The notes beneath the pieces are model-generated. The model did no database searches. It was given only the letters and a program-made list of their open reading frames with translations, and was not told the origin of the DNA. From contig NZ_SLXL01000003.1 of assembly GCF_004345735.1 (NCBI RefSeq), forward strand, positions 266,601-330,600: 64,000 nt of DNA, read 5' to 3'. Each line of letters opens with the position of its first letter. Position 1 is the first letter of the stretch. Shown here in pieces: positions 56,640 to 64,000 of the stretch. The position numbers and the translations under genes are program-made. This DNA is from Rhodovulum adriaticum. GTDB taxonomy: Bacteria; Pseudomonadota; Alphaproteobacteria; Rhodobacterales; Rhodobacteraceae.

Positions 56640-56771
56640 ATGACACCAGCCGACCACCACGCCCCTGCCCGCGCACGCGGTTTGGACCATGGGCCGATGG
56701 GCCCCGCCCCGGCCGCAAAGGCAACCGGCGGCAAGGACCGGGATTTCCGACAATGCCAGGAGATACGATGA
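56640..56771 (+). CDS. Possible 43-residue leader protein coupled to nrdD
   Basis: Starts at the ATG whose ribosome site is masked by the hairpin at 56600-56635. The product begins MTPADHHAPARARGLDHG, is rich in His, Ala and Pro, and has one Cys near its end. Its stop overlaps the nrdD start (ATGA at 56768-56771), and the nrdD ribosome site AGGAG (56758-56762) lies inside it, so nrdD translation would be coupled to it. No known family recognised; it may serve only as a coupling leader. Confidence 0.42.
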   Translation: MTPADHHAPARARGLDHGPMGPAPAAKATGGKDRDFRQCQEIR

Positions 56772-58780
56772 CCGCGCTTTCCCCCAGATCCGTCGTCACC
56801 CGCGACGGGCAGACAGTTCCCTTCGACGCGGGCCGGATCGCACGCGCCATCGCCCGCGCGGGCGAGGCCACGGGCGAGTTCGACGCAACCGAGGCCGCGC
56901 GCCTGACCGATCAGGTGGTGCGCGTGCTGTCCTATCGCCACGCGGGCGGCGCGCCGGGGATCGAGGATATTCAGGATGCCGTCGAACAGGCGCTGATCGG
57001 GGCCAATTGTATGGCCACCGTGCGCGCCTATGCGGTCTACCGCGAACAGCATGCCCGCCTGCGCGAGGACCGGCGCACGCTGGTCGATGTGGAACGCTCG
57101 ATCAACGAATATCTGGATCGGTCCGACTGGCGGGTGAACGCGAATGCCAACCAAGGCTATTCGCTGGGGGGCATGATCCTGAACACCTCTGGCAAGGTGA
57201 CCGCGAATTACTGGCTGAGCCACATCTACCCGCCCGAGGTCGGCCAAGCCCACCGCGACGGTGACATCCATATCCACGACCTGGACATGTTCGCGGGCTA
57301 TTGCGCGGGCTGGTCCCTGCGCACCCTGCTGACCGAGGGGCTGAACGGCGTGCCCGGCACCATCGAATCCGCCCCGCCCGCGCATCTGTCCAGCGCGTTG
57401 GGACAGATCGTCAATTTCCTGGGCACTTTGCAGAACGAATGGGCAGGCGCGCAGGCGTTCAGTTCCTTTGACACCTATCTGGCGCCTTACGTACGGCGCG
57501 ATCACCTGAGCTACGATCAGGTCCGCCAGTTGATGCAGGAATTCATCTATAACCTGAACGTGCCCTCGCGTTGGGGCACGCAGACGCCCTTTACCAACCT
57601 CACCTTCGACTGGACCTGCCCAGAGGATCTGCGCGAACAGGTGCCGATCATTGCCGGGCGCGAGGTCGATTTCACCTATGGCGCGTTGCAGTCCGAAATG
57701 GACATGATCAACCGCGCCTATATGGAGGTGATGACCGAAGGCGATGCCAAGGGGCGCGTCTTCACCTTTCCGATCCCAACCTACAACATCACCACCGATT
57801 TTCCCTGGGACAGCGAAAACGCCGGGTATCTGTTCGAGATGACGGCGAAATACGGGCTGCCCTATTTCCAGAACTTCGTGAACTCGGAACTGGAGCCGCA
57901 CATGGTCCGTTCCATGTGCTGCCGGTTGCAACTCGACCTGACCGAGCTTCTGAAACGCGGCAACGGGCTTTTCGGATCGGCCGAGCAGACCGGCAGCTTG
58001 GGTGTCGTCACCATCAACTGCGCCCGTCTGGGGCATCTGCACAAGGGGGACGAGGCCGCGCTGCTGGCCGCGCTGGACCGGCTGGCCGGGATCGCGCGCA
58101 CCAGCCTGGAAATCAAGCGCAAGGTGATCCAGCGCCATATCGATCTGGGCCTGTTCCCCTATACCAAGCGCTATCTCGGCACGCTGCGAAACCACTTCTC
58201 GACCCTGGGCGTGAACGGCGTGAACGAAATGATCCGCAACTTCACCGGCGATGCCGAGGATATCTCGACCCAGTGGGGGCGCGCCTTTGCCCTGCGGTTC
58301 ATGGATCATCTGCGCGCACGCATGGTCGCCTATCAGGAAGAGACCGGGCACATGTATAATCTGGAGGCGACACCGGCCGAGGGCACGACCTACCGCTTTG
58401 CCCGCGAGGATCGCAAACGCTACCCCGGTATCCTGCAGGCAGGGCCTGCGGATCAGCCCTATTACACCAATTCCACCCAACTGCCGGTGGGCTGGACCGC
58501 CGATCCCTTTGCGGCGCTGGAACACCAGGAACCGCTACAGGCGAAATATACCGGCGGCACCGTGCTGCACCTCTACATGGGCGAACGGGTATCTTCGGCC
58601 GAGGCCTGCAAGAAGCTGGTCCGCCGGGCGCTGGAAAACTTTCGCCTGCCCTACATCACCGTGACGCCCACATTCTCGATCTGCCCGAAACACGGCTACA
58701 TCGCGGGCGAACATGAATTCTGCCCGATCTGCGACGCAGAACTGCGGGCGGCAAAACGTGCCCAACTGAAAGCAAGCTGA
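56768..58780 (+). CDS. nrdD: Anaerobic ribonucleotide reductase NrdD, main part
   Basis: Class III ribonucleoside-triphosphate reductase, 670 residues, making deoxynucleotides without oxygen or B12. It begins with an ATP-cone (VVTRDGQTVPFDAGRIARAI), has the ten-stranded barrel with DGDIHIHDLDM and GRVFTFPIPTYN, the catalytic cysteines around SMCCRLQLD and TINCARLG, and a C-terminal metal site in ICPKHGYIAGEHEFCPIC. It stops right after that site, so the glycyl radical loop normally found at the C-terminus is missing; it is supplied by the next gene. Start ATG has AGGAG five bases upstream. Confidence 0.93.
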   Translation: MTALSPRSVVTRDGQTVPFDAGRIARAIARAGEATGEFDATEAARLTDQVVRVLSYRHAGGAPGIEDIQDAVEQALIGANCMATVRAYAVYREQHARLREDRRTLVDVERSINEYLDRSDWRVNANANQGYSLGGMILNTSGKVTANYWLSHIYPPEVGQAHRDGDIHIHDLDMFAGYCAGWSLRTLLTEGLNGVPGTIESAPPAHLSSALGQIVNFLGTLQNEWAGAQAFSSFDTYLAPYVRRDHLSYDQVRQLMQEFIYNLNVPSRWGTQTPFTNLTFDWTCPEDLREQVPIIAGREVDFTYGALQSEMDMINRAYMEVMTEGDAKGRVFTFPIPTYNITTDFPWDSENAGYLFEMTAKYGLPYFQNFVNSELEPHMVRSMCCRLQLDLTELLKRGNGLFGSAEQTGSLGVVTINCARLGHLHKGDEAALLAALDRLAGIARTSLEIKRKVIQRHIDLGLFPYTKRYLGTLRNHFSTLGVNGVNEMIRNFTGDAEDISTQWGRAFALRFMDHLRARMVAYQEETGHMYNLEATPAEGTTYRFAREDRKRYPGILQAGPADQPYYTNSTQLPVGWTADPFAALEHQEPLQAKYTGGTVLHLYMGERVSSAEACKKLVRRALENFRLPYITVTPTFSICPKHGYIAGEHEFCPICDAELRAAKRAQLKAS

Positions 58781-58792
58781 AGGAGAAAGACG

Positions 58793-58981
58793 ATGAACAA
58801 ACCCCTGAACATGGACGACCTGAGCGACGATATCGAACTGACCGACGAAGAGCGTACCCGCTGCGAGGTCTGGACCCGCGTGATGGGCTATCACCGCCCG
58901 GTTGCGTCCTTCAACACCGGCAAGAAGGGCGAGGCGGCCGATCGCGTCTATTTCGACGAGGCCGAGGCGCGCCTTGGCTGA
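58793..58981 (+). CDS. Separate glycyl radical subunit of NrdD
   Basis: A 62-residue acidic protein with TRVMGYHRPVASFNTGKKGE (residues 28-47). RVMGY, with Gly32, is the glycyl radical motif of class III reductases, and the following NTGKKGE is also conserved there. It starts 12 bases after the nrdD stop with a GGAG site (AAGGAGAAAGACG before ATG) and its end overlaps nrdG. It should bind the main NrdD subunit, place Gly32 beside the catalytic cysteine, and be activated by NrdG. Function is inferred from the motif and context. Confidence 0.88.
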   Translation: MNKPLNMDDLSDDIELTDEERTRCEVWTRVMGYHRPVASFNTGKKGEAADRVYFDEAEARLG

Positions 58982-59600
58982 GATCGCCATTTCCGGGCTG
59001 GAACCGCATTCCAGCGTGGACTGGCCCGGCGAACTGGTGGCGGTCCTGTTCTGTCAGGGCTGCCCCTGGGCCTGCCGCTATTGCCACAACACCGCGCTGA
59101 TCCCCGCCGGGCCGGGCACGATCCCCTGGGACCAGGTGGCGGACCTGCTTACCCGCCGCCGCGGCCTGCTGGACGGGGTCGTGATTTCCGGCGGCGAGCC
59201 GACATTGCAAAAGGGGCTGGCCGATGCGCTGCGCGAAATCCGGGCGATGGGGTTCCGCACCGGGCTGCACACCGGCGGCCCCTACCCGGCCCGGCTGGCC
59301 GAGGTTCTGCCGCGGCTGGATTGGGTTGGGTTCGACGTAAAGGCGCCGTTCGACGCCTATGACCGGATCACCGGCGCCCCCGGCAGCGGGGCCAAGGCAC
59401 GCGACAGCCTGATCCTGTTGCGCGACAGCGGCGTGGCCTTCGATCTGCGGACCACGGTGCACCCCGCGCTGCTGGGCCCCGCCGATCTGTCGCGCATGGA
59501 TGCGAACCTGGCCGCCCTTGCCCTGCCGCCCTCGCGCCGCCAGCCGTTCCGCGCCGCAGGCTGCACCGATCAGGCGCTTTGCGACGTGGCCTGCCCATAG
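58974..59600 (+). CDS. nrdG: Anaerobic RNR activase NrdG (TTG start)
   Basis: Radical SAM protein of 208 residues that forms the glycyl radical on NrdD. It has the cluster motif CPWACRYC, then VISGGEPTLQ (SAM-binding GGE), and LDWVGFDVKAPFD, as in NrdG/PflA-like activases. The TTG at 58974 overlaps the end of the glycyl radical subunit gene by 8 bases; no ATG lies close enough to the family N-terminus (AEIAISGLEPHSSVDWPG). Its last 31 bases overlap the convergent regulator gene. Confidence 0.9.
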   Translation: MAEIAISGLEPHSSVDWPGELVAVLFCQGCPWACRYCHNTALIPAGPGTIPWDQVADLLTRRRGLLDGVVISGGEPTLQKGLADALREIRAMGFRTGLHTGGPYPARLAEVLPRLDWVGFDVKAPFDAYDRITGAPGSGAKARDSLILLRDSGVAFDLRTTVHPALLGPADLSRMDANLAALALPPSRRQPFRAAGCTDQALCDVACP

Positions 59601-60982
59601 GGCGCGAACTGCGCGCGGCTTGGGTCGACCGTCAGAGGCCGCCCCAGCATCGGAAAGGCACGCTGCGGGCACCCCTCGCGCGGGCAGACCTTGCAGCCCG
59701 CGCCGATCGGCGTGACCGCTGCCGGATCGGCCAGATCAAGCCCCTTGGAATAGACCAGCCGCGCGGCATGGGCGATATCGCAGCCGAGCGCCACGGCGAA
59801 TTCCTTGCCCGGCGAACCATAGCGCCCCCGCCGGCTGAGCACCGTGCGCGTGACCCAGAAATAGCGCCGCCCCTCGGGCATCTCGGCGATCTGGGTCAGG
59901 ATCTCGCCCGGATGGTCAAAGGCCGAATGCACCCGCCACAGCGGACAAGAGCCGCCGACCTTGGAAAAGTGGAAATCCGTCGCCGATTGCCGTTTCGAGA
60001 TGTTGCCCGCCCGGTCCACCCGCAGGAAGAAGAACGGCACCCCTTGCGCGCCCGGCCGTTGCAGGCAGGACAGGCGGTGACAGGTGGCCTCGAACCCAGT
60101 GCCGAAGCGGTGGCCCAGCCAGTCGATGTCATAGCCCGCGCCCTCGGCCGCGCGCCAGAAGGCGCCGTAGGGCATCAGAACCGCGCCCGCAAAATAGTTG
60201 GCCAGTCCGATCCGCGCCAGCCGCCGGGCCTCGTCGCCGGAAAAGGCAGCGCCCGCGACCAGATCGCCAATGTCGTCCTCGGCCTCGATCAGGCCGATCT
60301 GGGTGGCGACCTGGAACGCCATCTGTCCGGGGCTGAGCCCCCCCGACAGCACCAGTTCGCGCCGCCCGGCATCCAGACGGCGCAGATCGCCGGTTTCCCC
60401 GTCATCCTTGCGCAGCGTCACGCCGTGCCGGTCGCGCAGCCGGGCGGCCAATCCCGGCAGCGGATCGCCCGGGGCAAGGCCCACACCCTCGGCCAGCGCT
60501 TCGGCCCTTGCATCCAGCGCATCGAAGAAATTGCGATTGTCGTAGAAGAAATCCCGCACCTCCTCGAACGGCGCGGGCACCCGCATCGCGTCGGTTGCGC
60601 CCTGCGTCAGGGCCAGCGCGGCGGCGCGATCCTCTGCCTCTCGCGCGCGGCGGTGCAGCGCGATGAAGCGGCGGGCCAGCGCGGGCGCATTGTCCACCAG
60701 ATCGCGCAGTTCGGACAAACCGACCGCAGGCTCGCCGCCCTGCACCGCCTCGCGCAGCTCGGCCAACAGCCGCGCGTCGCCTTCTTCCGAAAACAGCTGG
60801 ATGTCCAGCCCGAAGGCCGCGTTGATCTTCAGCAGCACCTGAACGGTCAGGGGCCGCTGGTTGCGTTCGATCTGGTTGAGATAGCTGGGCGAGATGTCCA
60901 GTTGCGCGGCCAGTGCCGCCTGGGTCAGGCCGCGCGCCTCGCGCAACTGACGCAACCGCCCGCCGAGATAGGCCTTCTTCAT
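59570..60982 (-). CDS. ScfR/RamB-type short-chain fatty acyl regulator
   Basis: A 470-residue transcription regulator. It has an N-terminal XRE helix-turn-helix (LREARGLTQAALAAQLDISPSYLNQIERN.., about residues 10-40), a middle IrrE/ImmA-like domain and a C-terminal domain with cysteines CKVCPREGCPQRAFP. Relatives such as RamB control acetate or propionate metabolism in answer to acyl-CoA. The ATG at 60982 gives the usual MKKAYLGGRLR. Upstream repeats of TTTGCAAA type suggest autoregulation. Confidence 0.85.
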   Translation of the reverse strand: MKKAYLGGRLRQLREARGLTQAALAAQLDISPSYLNQIERNQRPLTVQVLLKINAAFGLDIQLFSEEGDARLLAELREAVQGGEPAVGLSELRDLVDNAPALARRFIALHRRAREAEDRAAALALTQGATDAMRVPAPFEEVRDFFYDNRNFFDALDARAEALAEGVGLAPGDPLPGLAARLRDRHGVTLRKDDGETGDLRRLDAGRRELVLSGGLSPGQMAFQVATQIGLIEAEDDIGDLVAGAAFSGDEARRLARIGLANYFAGAVLMPYGAFWRAAEGAGYDIDWLGHRFGTGFEATCHRLSCLQRPGAQGVPFFFLRVDRAGNISKRQSATDFHFSKVGGSCPLWRVHSAFDHPGEILTQIAEMPEGRRYFWVTRTVLSRRGRYGSPGKEFAVALGCDIAHAARLVYSKGLDLADPAAVTPIGAGCKVCPREGCPQRAFPMLGRPLTVDPSRAQFAPYGQATSQSA

Positions 60983-60991
60983 CGCCCCACC

Positions 60992-61110
60992 TTCGCAAGC
61001 TTTGCAAATCCGACCCAAATCATCGCAAATCTTCGCGTTTTCATTTATTTCAACACGCTAAATGAGTGTTTATGCCCTTTGCAGCCCCCGAGCAATGCAA
61101 AGGTTGCAAA
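60992..61110. promoter_or_regulatory. Candidate operators of the ScfR/RamB-like regulator
   Basis: The divergent region holds several related half-sites: TTCGCAA (60992-60998), AGCTTTGCAAA (60998-61008), TCGCAAA (61023-61029) and GGTTGCAAA (61102-61110). AGCTTTGCAAA is close to the published RamB motif (A/G)AACTTTGCAAA. Binding is inferred. Confidence 0.5.
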
Positions 61111-61112
61111 CA

Positions 61113-61520
61113 ATGTCCCTGTCAGCGATCAGGAACGGCGACGCAAGCCAGATGACGGCGCTGATCTTTCCCGAAACGGTGAACCACCACGGCACGCTGT
61201 TTGCCGGAGCCGGGCTTGCCTTGATGAGCAAGGCCGCCTTCCTCGCCGCCAGCCGCCGGGCGCGGCGGCGCGTGGTCATGGCGGCGTCCGACAAGATCCA
61301 TTTCCGCACGCCCGTCCTGCCCGGTCAGATGCTGGAACTGACCGCCACGATCACCCGCGTCGGCCGGACCTCGATGGGTGTCGACATCACCGGCGAAGTC
61401 GAAACCCTGACCACCGGCGCGCGCCACCTCGCGATGAGCGGTCACTTCGACATGGTCGCAGTCGACGAAAGCGGCCGCCCCGCCCCGATCAATCCGGACA
61501 CGATGGAGGCACAAGCCTGA
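61113..61520 (+). CDS. Hotdog-fold acyl-CoA thioesterase
   Basis: A 135-residue thioesterase of the YciA/BFIT-like hotdog family. It shows MTALIFPETVNHHGTLFAGA (about residues 14-33), AASDKIHFRTPVLPGQ and a C-terminal VDITGEVETL strand. It would hydrolyse acyl-CoA. Starts at 61095, 61113 and 61152 are all possible and none has a good ribosome site; 61113 leaves the usual short N-terminal helix. It is divergent from the fatty acyl regulator, which probably controls it. Confidence 0.75.
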   Translation: MSLSAIRNGDASQMTALIFPETVNHHGTLFAGAGLALMSKAAFLAASRRARRRVVMAASDKIHFRTPVLPGQMLELTATITRVGRTSMGVDITGEVETLTTGARHLAMSGHFDMVAVDESGRPAPINPDTMEAQA

Positions 61521-61721
61521 TGGATGCCGATGAGGCGCCGAACCGGCGCATCGTGGCCGGCATCGCCCCCGAACCTGTCTGACCGGCAGGGGTGGCAAAC
61601 GGCCGGACGCCCGACGCCGCCCTGACATGACCCATCACTCGAACGGTGATCGATGACCATTTTTCGCCAAGCAAAGCCAACCCCGTCAAGGGCCACCCTC
61701 GGATGGAGCAAGGAGAGACAT
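61521..61721 (+). other. Upstream region of metE
   Basis: About 200 bases with an inverted repeat soon after the thioesterase stop. I saw no cobalamin, SAM or SAH aptamer and no metR-type gene nearby. The metE ATG at 61722 has a good AAGGAG site. Confidence 0.4.
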
Positions 61722-63334
61722 ATGATCCAGTCCGCAAATCTGGGCTTCCCGCGCATCGGCGCGCGGCGCGAGTTGAAAAAGGCCGTCGAGGCCTATTGGA
61801 AAAGCGATCTGAGCGCCGAGGCCCTGGAACAAACCGCCCGCAACCTGCGCGCCCACCATTGGCAGGCGCAGCAGAAGGCCGGGATCGACATCGTCCCCAG
61901 CAACGATTTCTCGTTCTACGACCAGATGCTGGACATAACCGCCATGCTGGGCGCCGTGCCTGCACGGTTCGGTCATTCGGGCGGGCCGGTCGGTCTGGAT
62001 ACCTATTTCGCGATGGCGCGCGGCACAGATGATGCCCCGGCGATGGAAATGACCAAGTGGTTCGATACGAACTACCATTTCATCGTGCCCGAGCTGACCG
62101 ACGGCATGCGGTTTGCGCTGTCCTCCGCCAAGCCGGTGGACGAGTTCATCGAGGCCAAGCGCCTGGGGATCGCGACGCGGCCGGTCCTGATCGGCCCGGT
62201 GACGTGGCTGAGCCTGGCCAAGGCCAGGGGCGCCGACCTGGACCCGCTGGATTTCCTGCACGCCATCCTGCCGCTCTATGCGCAGGTTCTTGATGGCCTG
62301 GGGGCCGCCGGGGCGGAATGGGTCCAGATCGACGAGCCGGTGCTGGCGCTGGACCTGTCCGCCAAGCAAAAGACAGCCCTGCAAGTGGCCTATGCCGCCC
62401 TGGCCGAGGCCGGCCCCAGGATCATGCTGGCCAGCTATTTCGGTGCGCTTGGCGACAATGCCGCGCTGGCAATGGCCCTGCCGGTGGCAGGGGTGCATAT
62501 CGACCTGGTGCGCGCCCCGGAGCAACTGGACACCCTGCTGCCGCTGGCCCGCGACAAGGTGCTGTCGCTGGGCCTGATCGACGGGCGCAATGTCTGGCGC
62601 ACCGATCTTTCGCGCAAGCTGGCACAGGCGAAACCGGCGCTTGCGGCCCTGGGGCCGGACCGGATTCAGATCGCGCCGTCCTGTTCGCTGCTGCATGTGC
62701 CCGTCGACCTGGCACAGGAAGAGGCGCTGGACGACGAGTTGAAAAGCTGGCTGGCCTTCGCGGTGCAGAAGCTGGGCGAAACCCAGGCCCTTGCCCGCGC
62801 GATGGGGGAAGGCCGCGCCGCCGTGGCGACACGGATGGCAGCCTCTGACAAGGCCAGCGCCGCGCGCCGGGCCTCGGCCCGTATCCACGACGCGGCGGTT
62901 CTGGCCCGCGCCGATGCCATCACCCCCGCCGACCTGAAACGGCAAAGACCCTACCCCGAGAGGCGCAAGGCGCAGGCGGCGCGGCTAAATCTGCCGCCTT
63001 TCCCGACCACGACCATCGGATCCTTCTCGCAGACCGCAGAGGTGCGCAAGGCCCGCGCCGCCCATCGCCGCGGCGCGCTGGACGCCGCCGCCTATGACAC
63101 CTTCCTGAAGGAGGAAACCCGCGCCTGCATCGCCGAGCAGGAAGCGTTGGGCCTGGACATGTTGGTCCATGGCGAGTTCGAGCGAAATGACATGGTAGAG
63201 TATTTCGGCGAACACCTTGCGGGCTTTGCCTTCACGAAATTCGGCTGGGTGCAGAGCTATGGCTCGCGCTGCGTGAAACCGCCGCTGATCTATGGCGACG
63301 TTTCGCGCCCCGCACCGATGACGGTGGACTGGTC
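61722..63334 (+). pseudogene. metE: metE, B12-independent methionine synthase, cut by IS3
   Basis: The first 537 or so codons encode a normal MetE N-terminal half and the start of the catalytic half: NLGFPRIGARRELKKAVEAYWK, DNFSFYD-like region, then LNLPPFPTTTIGSFSQTAEVRKAR and LVHGEFERNDMVEYFGE. After PAPMTVDW the frame runs into the insertion sequence and stops at 63431. MetE is normally about 750-770 residues, and the zinc-binding His and Cys ligands lie in the lost part, so the enzyme cannot work. The rest of the gene may lie to the right of the element, beyond the window. Confidence 0.92.
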
Positions 63335-63384
63335 TGAACCGCCCCGGGTTTACCGGAGAGTAAAACACTCAAAGGATGAGCCCT

Positions 63385-63717
63385 ATGACGAAGCAGAGAT
63401 TCACCCCCGCCTATCCGTCCGAACTGCGTGAACGCGGTGTTCGGCTTTTTCGAGAGCACCGTGGCGATTACGCCAGCGACACGGCCGCCTACAAGGCGAT
63501 CGCGCCGAAGCTTGGCTGTTCGCCGGACAGCCTGCGGGTCTGGTGCCAGCAGGCCGAGCGCGACGCCGGACAGCGGGCCGGGCTTACGAGCGCCGAGAAG
63601 GATCGGATCAAGGAACTGGAGCGTGAGAACCGTGAACTCCGGACCGCCAACGAGATCTTGAAGAAGGCCAGCGCGTATTTCGCTGCGGCGGAGCTCGACC
63701 GCCCGTTCCGCAAATGA
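63385..63717 (+). CDS. IS3-family transposase OrfA
   Basis: A 110-residue protein with a helix-turn-helix (YPSELRERGVRLFREHRGDY.. to LGCSPDSLRVWCQQ, about residues 10-55) and a leucine-zipper-like coiled coil (KDRIKELERENRELRTANE, about 72-90). It binds the element ends and regulates OrfB. AAAGGA lies 9 bases before the chosen ATG; an ATG at 63376 is also possible. Confidence 0.9.
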   Translation: MTKQRFTPAYPSELRERGVRLFREHRGDYASDTAAYKAIAPKLGCSPDSLRVWCQQAERDAGQRAGLTSAEKDRIKELERENRELRTANEILKKASAYFAAAELDRPFRK

Positions 63718-64000
63718 TCACGTTCATCGACGATCACCGTAGCGTCTTTGGTGTCGGGCCGATCTGCCGGGTTCTGGGGATCGCACCATCGACATTCTAC
63801 AGCTTCAAGGCTGTGGAACGGGACCCCGCCCTGGCATCGGATCGAGCCAGGCAGGATCGGCTGGACATGGCCGCCATCAAGGAGGCTTTTGATGGCAGTC
63901 GAGGCCGATATGGGGCCCGCAAGGTCTGGCATCAGTTGCGCCGCGAGGGACATGACATCGCCCGCTGCACCGTGGAAAGGCTGATGAAGGTCATGGGATT
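63714..64000 (+). CDS. IS3-family transposase OrfB, partial
   Basis: Begins MITFIDDHRSVFGVGPICRV with the HTH_21 region (LGIAPSTFYSF) and continues with GRYGARKVWHQLRREG, the lead-in to the DDE integrase core, which lies beyond the window. It overlaps OrfA by four bases and is in the -1 frame relative to it, as in IS3 elements that make an OrfAB fusion. Confidence 0.9.
   Translation, partial: MITFIDDHRSVFGVGPICRVLGIAPSTFYSFKAVERDPALASDRARQDRLDMAAIKEAFDGSRGRYGARKVWHQLRREGHDIARCTVERLMKVMG

Larger units (their letters stand above)
63335..64000 (+). mobile_element. IS3-family insertion sequence (left part)
   Basis: Starts with TGAACCGCCCCGGG at 63335, a TGA-type end usual for IS3 elements, directly inside metE. 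It carries an OrfA-OrfB transposase pair on the plus strand and continues past the window, so the right inverted repeat and target duplication cannot be seen. Confidence 0.88.

Noticed and set aside
61521..61721. A SAM or SAH riboswitch, or a 20-codon frame, before metE
   Set aside because: Inverted repeats are present, but the conserved cores of the known aptamers are not, and the short frame has no ribosome site.

Overview
The window is high-GC DNA from an alphaproteobacterium, most likely a member of the Rhodobacterales (Rhodobacter/Paracoccus-like). The support is the gene content: an alphaproteobacterial 5-aminolevulinate synthase, the yajC-secD-secF-Mth938-ccm neighbourhood, a yfgM-bamB-der cluster, a short-chain fatty acyl regulator of the ScfR/RamB type, and very GC-rich codon use. 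No species can be named from the sequence alone.

Left part (1-36 kb) is mostly core genome. It holds a cytochrome c maturation operon (ccmA-B-C-D-G, minus strand), preceded in the same direction by yajC-secD-secF and an Mth938-domain gene. A trypsin-like protease, serS and a tryptophan-rich membrane protein follow. Next come the outer-membrane assembly cluster (TPR protein, bamB, der), an RND efflux pair, an Atm1-type ABC exporter, a LysM protein, a LOG phosphoribohydrolase, rarD, an aminotransferase, an M48 protease, a tandem pair of DsbA-like proteins (one without its cysteines), ispG, rodZ, hemA, an M20 peptidase, two tandem tRNA-Asp genes, a pirin and adenine deaminase.

Middle part (36-45 kb) is a complete type I-C CRISPR-Cas locus: a 13-repeat array with 12 spacers, then cas2, cas1, cas4, cas7, cas8c, cas5 and cas3, all on the minus strand. 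cas8c is split by a one-base frameshift that falls on a canonical -1 slippery heptamer.

Right part (45-61 kb) is a cobalamin-responsive region. Four separate cobalamin riboswitches lie within about 11 kb. They stand before (1) a cobalt-type ECF transporter operon, (2) DUF1636-cobW-cobN, (3) a homocysteine S-methyltransferase-like gene, and (4) an anaerobic class III ribonucleotide reductase operon. In two cases a hairpin that masks the Shine-Dalgarno sequence can be seen downstream of the aptamer. The ribonucleotide reductase is split: the glycyl radical segment is a separate 62-residue protein, followed by the nrdG activase. The logic is that low B12 raises cobalt uptake, cobalt chelation and B12-independent backup enzymes.

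The right end holds an ScfR-like regulator with a divergent thioesterase, and metE (B12-independent methionine synthase), which is cut by an IS3-family element that runs off the window. Loss of metE would leave methionine synthesis dependent on a B12-dependent enzyme encoded elsewhere.
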